Notes under the pieces: model-generated
What the model was told of the DNA's origin: nothing
Seen by the model: the letters and a program-made list of their open reading frames with translations, nothing else
The model's database searches: none
From: Pseudomonadota bacterium
GTDB taxonomy: Bacteria > Pseudomonadota > Gammaproteobacteria > Xanthomonadales > Xanthomonadaceae
Assembly: GCA_023393895.1 (NCBI GenBank)
Contig: JAEXBT010000077.1
Location: forward strand, 1 to 9,094
Length of the DNA: 9,094 nt
Reading direction: 5' to 3'
Shown: positions 5,586 through 9,094 of the stretch, in pieces
How the letters are laid out: each line of letters starts with the position of its first letter
Position numbering within the stretch: position 1 is the first letter of the stretch
Made by a program: the position numbers and the translations under genes

Positions 5586-7967
5586 ATGTCCCCGACCCGT
5601 CTTCCACTCCTCGCCCTTCTCCTGCTCGCCGCCGCCCCCGTGGCCCAGGCCCAGCCCGCCCAGCCGCTGACGATGCGCCAGGTCATGGCCGATCCGGACT
5701 GGATCGGCCCCGGCGTGGAAAGTGCGTGGTGGCGATGGGATGGCCGCAGCATCGACTTCAACCTCAAGCGCGAAGGCGAGACGATCCGCGACACCTACCG
5801 CATCGGCATCGATGGCACCATCGCGCCGGTGCGCATCGATGGCGCCGAACGCGCGCAGCTCGATGGCGAGTACGCCACCTACAGCCGCGATGGTCGCCGC
5901 ACCGCCTTCGTCCGCAACGGCGACATCTTCATACGTGACCTCGCCAGCGGTGCGCTGACCCAGCTCACCCGCAGCAACGCGCGTGAATCACGCCCGCAAT
6001 GGTCGGACGATGGCGGGCTGGTCTGGCGCCAGGGCAATGACTGGTACCGGTGGGATGGCCGGATGACCACGCAGGCCGCCTCGCCGCAGGCAGCCGATGC
6101 CCCCGCCCAGTCGCCGAAGGCCGACGACCTGCGCGACCGCCAGCTGCGCCTGATCGAAACCCTGAAGGACGAGGCCGCGCGCCGCGACGCCGCCCGCCGG
6201 CAGGACGAGGCCTGGCGCAGCGAGGACCCGACCCGCGCACCGGCGCCGCTGTACTTCGGCAAGGACGTGGCGATCGAGGACAGCGCGCTCTCGCCCGACG
6301 GCCGCTGGCTGCTGGTGGTGACCACTGCCAAGGGTGTCGATGCCGGCAAGACCGGGCAGATGCCGAAGTACGTGACCGAATCCGGCTATGAGGAATTCGA
6401 GGAGGTGCGCACCCGCGTGGGCCGGGGCGAACCACTACCGCATCGCCTGTGGCTGGCCGAAGTTGCAACCGGTGCGGTGCGCGAACTCAAGTTCGACGCG
6501 CTGCCGGGGATCGGCGACGACCCGCTGGCGGCGCTGCGCAAGGCCGCGGGCAAGGATGCATTGAAGGGCGACCGCGCGGTCCGCATCGCCACCGACGACC
6601 GCGGCAGTGATCCGGCGATCCGCTGGAGCGGCGATTCGCAACGCGTGGCATTGATCGTGCGTGCGGTCGACAACAAGGACCGCTGGATCGCCGGCGTGGA
6701 CCTGGCCGGCGCGCGCCTACAGCCCCTGCACCGGCTGACCGACCCGGCCTGGATCAACTGGGCCTTCAACGACTTCGGCTGGCTGCCGGACGGCCGTACG
6801 CTCTGGTACCTGTCCGAGGAAAGCGGGCACTCGCACCTGTACACGATGGCCGGCGGCGCCCCACGCCAGCTGACCCGCGGCGCATGGGAGGTGTCCGATC
6901 CCGAGCTGGCGCGCGATGGCCGCAGCTTCTACTTCCGCTGCAACCGCAACTGGCCCGGTGACTACGAGGTCTGCAACGTACCGACCGGCGGCGGCCCGGT
7001 GCGCGAGGTCACCGCGCTCGACGGCGTCCAGTCCTTCGCGCAGTCCCCTGATGGCGCGAGGCTGCTGCTGCGCTGGTCGGAGAGCTACGTGCCGCCGCAG
7101 CTGGCGGTCATCAACGCCAATGGCGAAGGCCTCAGGAAGCTCACCGATACCCGCAGCAACGCCTTCAGGGCGATCGACTGGGTGCAGCCCGAGTATGTAC
7201 AGGTGCCCTCCAGGCACGGCGCGGGCACGGTCTGGGGCAAGTACTACGGCCCGAAAACGATGGAGCCGGGCCGCAAGTACCCGATCGTGCTGTTCGTCCA
7301 CGGCGCCGGTTACCTGCAGAACGTGCATGCCGGCTACCCGCAGTACTTCCGCGAGCAGATGTTCCACAACCTGCTGGTGCAGCAGGGCTACATCGTGCTG
7401 GACTTGGATTACCGCGCCTCCAGCGGCTACGGGCGCGACTGGCGCACCGCGATCTACCGCTGGATGGGCAAGCCCGAGCTGGAGGACTACCTGGACGGCA
7501 TCGACTGGGTGGTCGCCAACCGGCAGGGTGACCGCGACCGCGTCGGCATCTACGGTGGCAGCTACGGCGGCTTCATGACCTTCGCCGCGCTGTTCCAGAA
7601 ACCCGGCGTGTTCAAGGCAGGCGCGGCGCTGCGCCCGGTCACCGACTGGTCGCAGTACAACCACGGCTACACCAGCAACATCCTCAACACGCCCGAACTC
7701 GATCCGGAGGCCTACCGGCGCTCCTCGCCGCTGGAGTATGCGGAGGGCCTGCAGGACCACCTGCTGATCGCCCACGGCATGATCGATGACAACGTCTTCT
7801 ACAAGGATTCGGTGATGCTGGCGCAGCGCCTGATCGAATTGCGCAAGGATAAATGGGAGCTGGCCAGCTACCCGCTGGAACGCCACGGCTTTAAGCATCC
7901 CGCAAGCTGGCATGACCAGTATCGCCGCATCTTCGAATTGTTCGAGGACACGCTGAAGCAACCGTAA
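5586..7967 (+). CDS. Secreted S9 family serine peptidase (prolyl oligopeptidase / DPP4-like)
   Basis: A 793-residue periplasmic or exported peptidase, predicted to cleave peptides, often after proline. Residues 1-22 are a signal peptide: Arg near the N terminus, a Leu/Ala-rich core, and an A-Q-A site with cleavage after A22. Residues ~30-535 are a beta-propeller of the DPP4 N-terminal type, with recurring SPDGR/W.DG blade motifs. Residues ~540-793 are the alpha/beta-hydrolase domain. The catalytic triad is visible: nucleophile S659 in YGGSYGGF, D734 in HGMIDDNV and H767 in ERHGFKH. HGAG (572-575) lies in the oxyanion region. The propeller contains a charged, probably helical insertion at ~165-215. 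The only two cysteines (C452, C463) are close together and could form a disulfide. The DPP4 substrate-anchoring motif DW.YEEE is not seen, so strict dipeptidyl-peptidase activity is uncertain; acylaminoacyl- or oligopeptidase activity is possible. No Shine-Dalgarno sequence is obvious before the ATG, so the leader may be short. eptA follows 70 bases downstream. Confidence 0.93.
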   Translation: MSPTRLPLLALLLLAAAPVAQAQPAQPLTMRQVMADPDWIGPGVESAWWRWDGRSIDFNLKREGETIRDTYRIGIDGTIAPVRIDGAERAQLDGEYATYSRDGRRTAFVRNGDIFIRDLASGALTQLTRSNARESRPQWSDDGGLVWRQGNDWYRWDGRMTTQAASPQAADAPAQSPKADDLRDRQLRLIETLKDEAARRDAARRQDEAWRSEDPTRAPAPLYFGKDVAIEDSALSPDGRWLLVVTTAKGVDAGKTGQMPKYVTESGYEEFEEVRTRVGRGEPLPHRLWLAEVATGAVRELKFDALPGIGDDPLAALRKAAGKDALKGDRAVRIATDDRGSDPAIRWSGDSQRVALIVRAVDNKDRWIAGVDLAGARLQPLHRLTDPAWINWAFNDFGWLPDGRTLWYLSEESGHSHLYTMAGGAPRQLTRGAWEVSDPELARDGRSFYFRCNRNWPGDYEVCNVPTGGGPVREVTALDGVQSFAQSPDGARLLLRWSESYVPPQLAVINANGEGLRKLTDTRSNAFRAIDWVQPEYVQVPSRHGAGTVWGKYYGPKTMEPGRKYPIVLFVHGAGYLQNVHAGYPQYFREQMFHNLLVQQGYIVLDLDYRASSGYGRDWRTAIYRWMGKPELEDYLDGIDWVVANRQGDRDRVGIYGGSYGGFMTFAALFQKPGVFKAGAALRPVTDWSQYNHGYTSNILNTPELDPEAYRRSSPLEYAEGLQDHLLIAHGMIDDNVFYKDSVMLAQRLIELRKDKWELASYPLERHGFKHPASWHDQYRRIFELFEDTLKQP

Positions 7968-7989
7968 GCCCGCGCCGCGGCGATGCCGC

Positions 7990-8024
7990 GCGGCGGTGGA
8001 CGGTGGCCCATCGTCCGCCGCCGC
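7990..8024 (+). promoter_or_regulatory. Strong GC-rich hairpin between the peptidase gene and eptA, no T-tract
   Basis: Bases 7990-8005 pair with 8009-8024 as a 16-bp stem with two G.U wobbles (7997/8017 and 8003/8011) and a three-base GCC loop. The 3' arm ends 13 bases before the eptA ATG. No run of T follows, so it is not a canonical intrinsic terminator. It could stabilise the 3' end of the peptidase mRNA, stall polymerase, or mask the eptA translation start. The structure is read directly from the bases; its role is inference. Confidence 0.6.
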
Positions 8025-8037
8025 TGGCCCCGCACGC

Positions 8038-9094
8038 ATGTTCCTGTCCCGCTTTCGCCCCACCCTGTCCACGAACACCGCGGCCGTGCTCGCCGCGGCC
8101 TGGATGACCCTGCTCTGCAACCAGCGGCTGTGGGGGTTGATCCACGCCAATCCCGCCGATTCCCTCGTCCAGGCACTGCTGTTCAAGGCGGTGATGGGCG
8201 GGGTGATACTCGCACTCGCGCTGGCGCTGGTCCTGCCGTTCACCTTCAAGGGGGCGTTCAAGCCGTGGGTGGCCTTGCTGCTGGTGATCGCGGCGGCGGC
8301 CAACGTGCTGACGGTGGATTTCGGTGCGGTCGCCGACCGCCACGCGATCGCCAGCGTGTTCGAGACCGATCGCCGCGAGGCCGGGGAAATGATGTCAGCC
8401 TGGGTACTGGCGCGGATCTTCGTGCTCGGCGTGCTGCCGGCGCTGCTGCTGTTCTGGACGCGGTTGCAGTGGAAGCCGTTCTTCCGCGAATTGCTTTCGC
8501 GCTGGAAGCCGCTGCTGGCGGTCATCGCCCCGCTCGCGATCGCCATCCTCGGTTTCGGCCAGCAGGCAATCCCGTTTGCACGCAACCATCCCGAATCGCG
8601 CTACCTGACCCTGCCGTTCTCGGCATTGTCCGGCCTTGGCAGCTACCTCCAGCACTCGGTCGATGACCAGCGCCCGCACGTGCGGATCGGGCTGGATGCG
8701 AAGCGGGTGCCGGCATCCACCGGCAAAGCGCGGGTGTTGCTGCTGGTGGTCGGTGAATCCGCGCGTTCGCAGAGTTTCTCGCTGGCCGGCTACGCGCGCG
8801 ACACCAACCCGGAACTGTCGAAGCTGCCGATCGCCTTCTTCGGCAACATCGCCAGCTGCGGCACCAATACCGCGACTTCGCTGCCCTGCATGTTCTCCGA
8901 CCTGGGCCGCGCCGCCTACGACCAGAAGGTGGCGAACAAGCGCGACAACGCCATCGACCTGCTCGCACGCGCCGGCTGGCGGGTGGAGTGGATCGACAAC
9001 AACGCCAGCAGCAAGAAGGTCGCCGCCCGCGTCACCGAGATCCCGGTGATGAACGCCACCGACCCACGCTGGTGCGGCAAGGAAGGCTGCCAGG
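8038..9094 (+). CDS. eptA: Phosphoethanolamine-lipid A transferase, EptA/PmrC family (3' end outside window)
   Basis: Inner-membrane enzyme that moves phosphoethanolamine from phosphatidylethanolamine onto lipid A at the periplasmic face, lowering surface negative charge and sensitivity to cationic peptides such as polymyxins (family knowledge). 352 residues are visible of a usual ~540-550. Five membrane segments (about 12-33, 46-68, 75-95, 119-141, 156-175) precede the start of the periplasmic sulfatase-like catalytic domain. The zinc-ligand Glu is E240 in VVGESARS. The nucleophile is T278 in SCGTNTATSLPCMFSD, bracketed by C274 and C284, a known disulfide pair. The loop DNNASSKK (320-327) replaces the common DNNSGCKG. 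Later zinc ligands (Asp-His) lie beyond the edge. ATG 8038 begins directly before the first membrane segment; an in-frame GTG at 7996 would add 14 unlikely residues and lies inside the hairpin. It may be read through from the peptidase gene or have its own promoter. Confidence 0.92.
   Translation, partial: MFLSRFRPTLSTNTAAVLAAAWMTLLCNQRLWGLIHANPADSLVQALLFKAVMGGVILALALALVLPFTFKGAFKPWVALLLVIAAAANVLTVDFGAVADRHAIASVFETDRREAGEMMSAWVLARIFVLGVLPALLLFWTRLQWKPFFRELLSRWKPLLAVIAPLAIAILGFGQQAIPFARNHPESRYLTLPFSALSGLGSYLQHSVDDQRPHVRIGLDAKRVPASTGKARVLLLVVGESARSQSFSLAGYARDTNPELSKLPIAFFGNIASCGTNTATSLPCMFSDLGRAAYDQKVANKRDNAIDLLARAGWRVEWIDNNASSKKVAARVTEIPVMNATDPRWCGKEGCQ

Noticed and set aside
6717..8585. 622-codon open frame on the minus strand across the peptidase 3' end and eptA 5' end
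   Set aside because: It is in antisense register with the peptidase gene and crosses two well-supported genes. The translation shows no domain and the length is explained by GC-rich codon use.

Overview
This window is very GC-rich, rarely uses A/T-rich codons, and reads as chromosomal DNA of a gammaproteobacterium in the Xanthomonadaceae (a Lysobacter/Luteimonas/Stenotrophomonas-like organism). The best taxonomic hint is Rho: its core is nearly collinear with E. coli Rho, but it carries a long, low-complexity N-terminal extension of the kind I remember from xanthomonads. The Rho, ankyrin, YcgL, S9 peptidase and EptA content fits the same group. The genus assignment is inference; no ribosomal RNA or other marker is present.

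Layout, left to right. (1) The 3' part of rho (+), open at the left edge, ends at 1627 and is followed by a strong intrinsic terminator (1652-1678). (2) Convergent to it is a 1141-residue gene (-, 1730-5155) for a protein with about six N-terminal membrane segments, an acidic Ala/Ser-rich linker and some 850 residues of ankyrin repeats. (3) Immediately upstream of that gene, overlapping it by 8 bases, is a small YcgL-family gene (-, 5148-5420). The two almost certainly form a translationally coupled pair. (4) A 165-bp divergent intergenic region separates ycgL from (5) a secreted S9 (prolyl oligopeptidase/DPP4-like) serine peptidase gene (+, 5586-7967) with a signal peptide and an intact Ser-Asp-His triad. 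(6) A 70-bp gap containing a very stable GC-rich hairpin leads to (7) the 5' two thirds of an EptA-type phosphoethanolamine-lipid A transferase gene (+, 8038 to the right edge).

Functionally the window mixes housekeeping transcription termination (Rho), envelope functions (periplasmic peptidase, lipid A modification) and an uncharacterised membrane/ankyrin plus YcgL pair. No mobile element, CRISPR array, tRNA or rRNA is visible. Every stretch between genes is shorter than 300 bases. The most promising poorly described element is the YcgL-membrane ankyrin pair. Secondary points are the disordered, Asn-run-bearing Rho extension, the hairpin in front of eptA, and apparent substitutions at substrate-site positions of the EptA homologue. 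I see no clear sign of a wholly new system.
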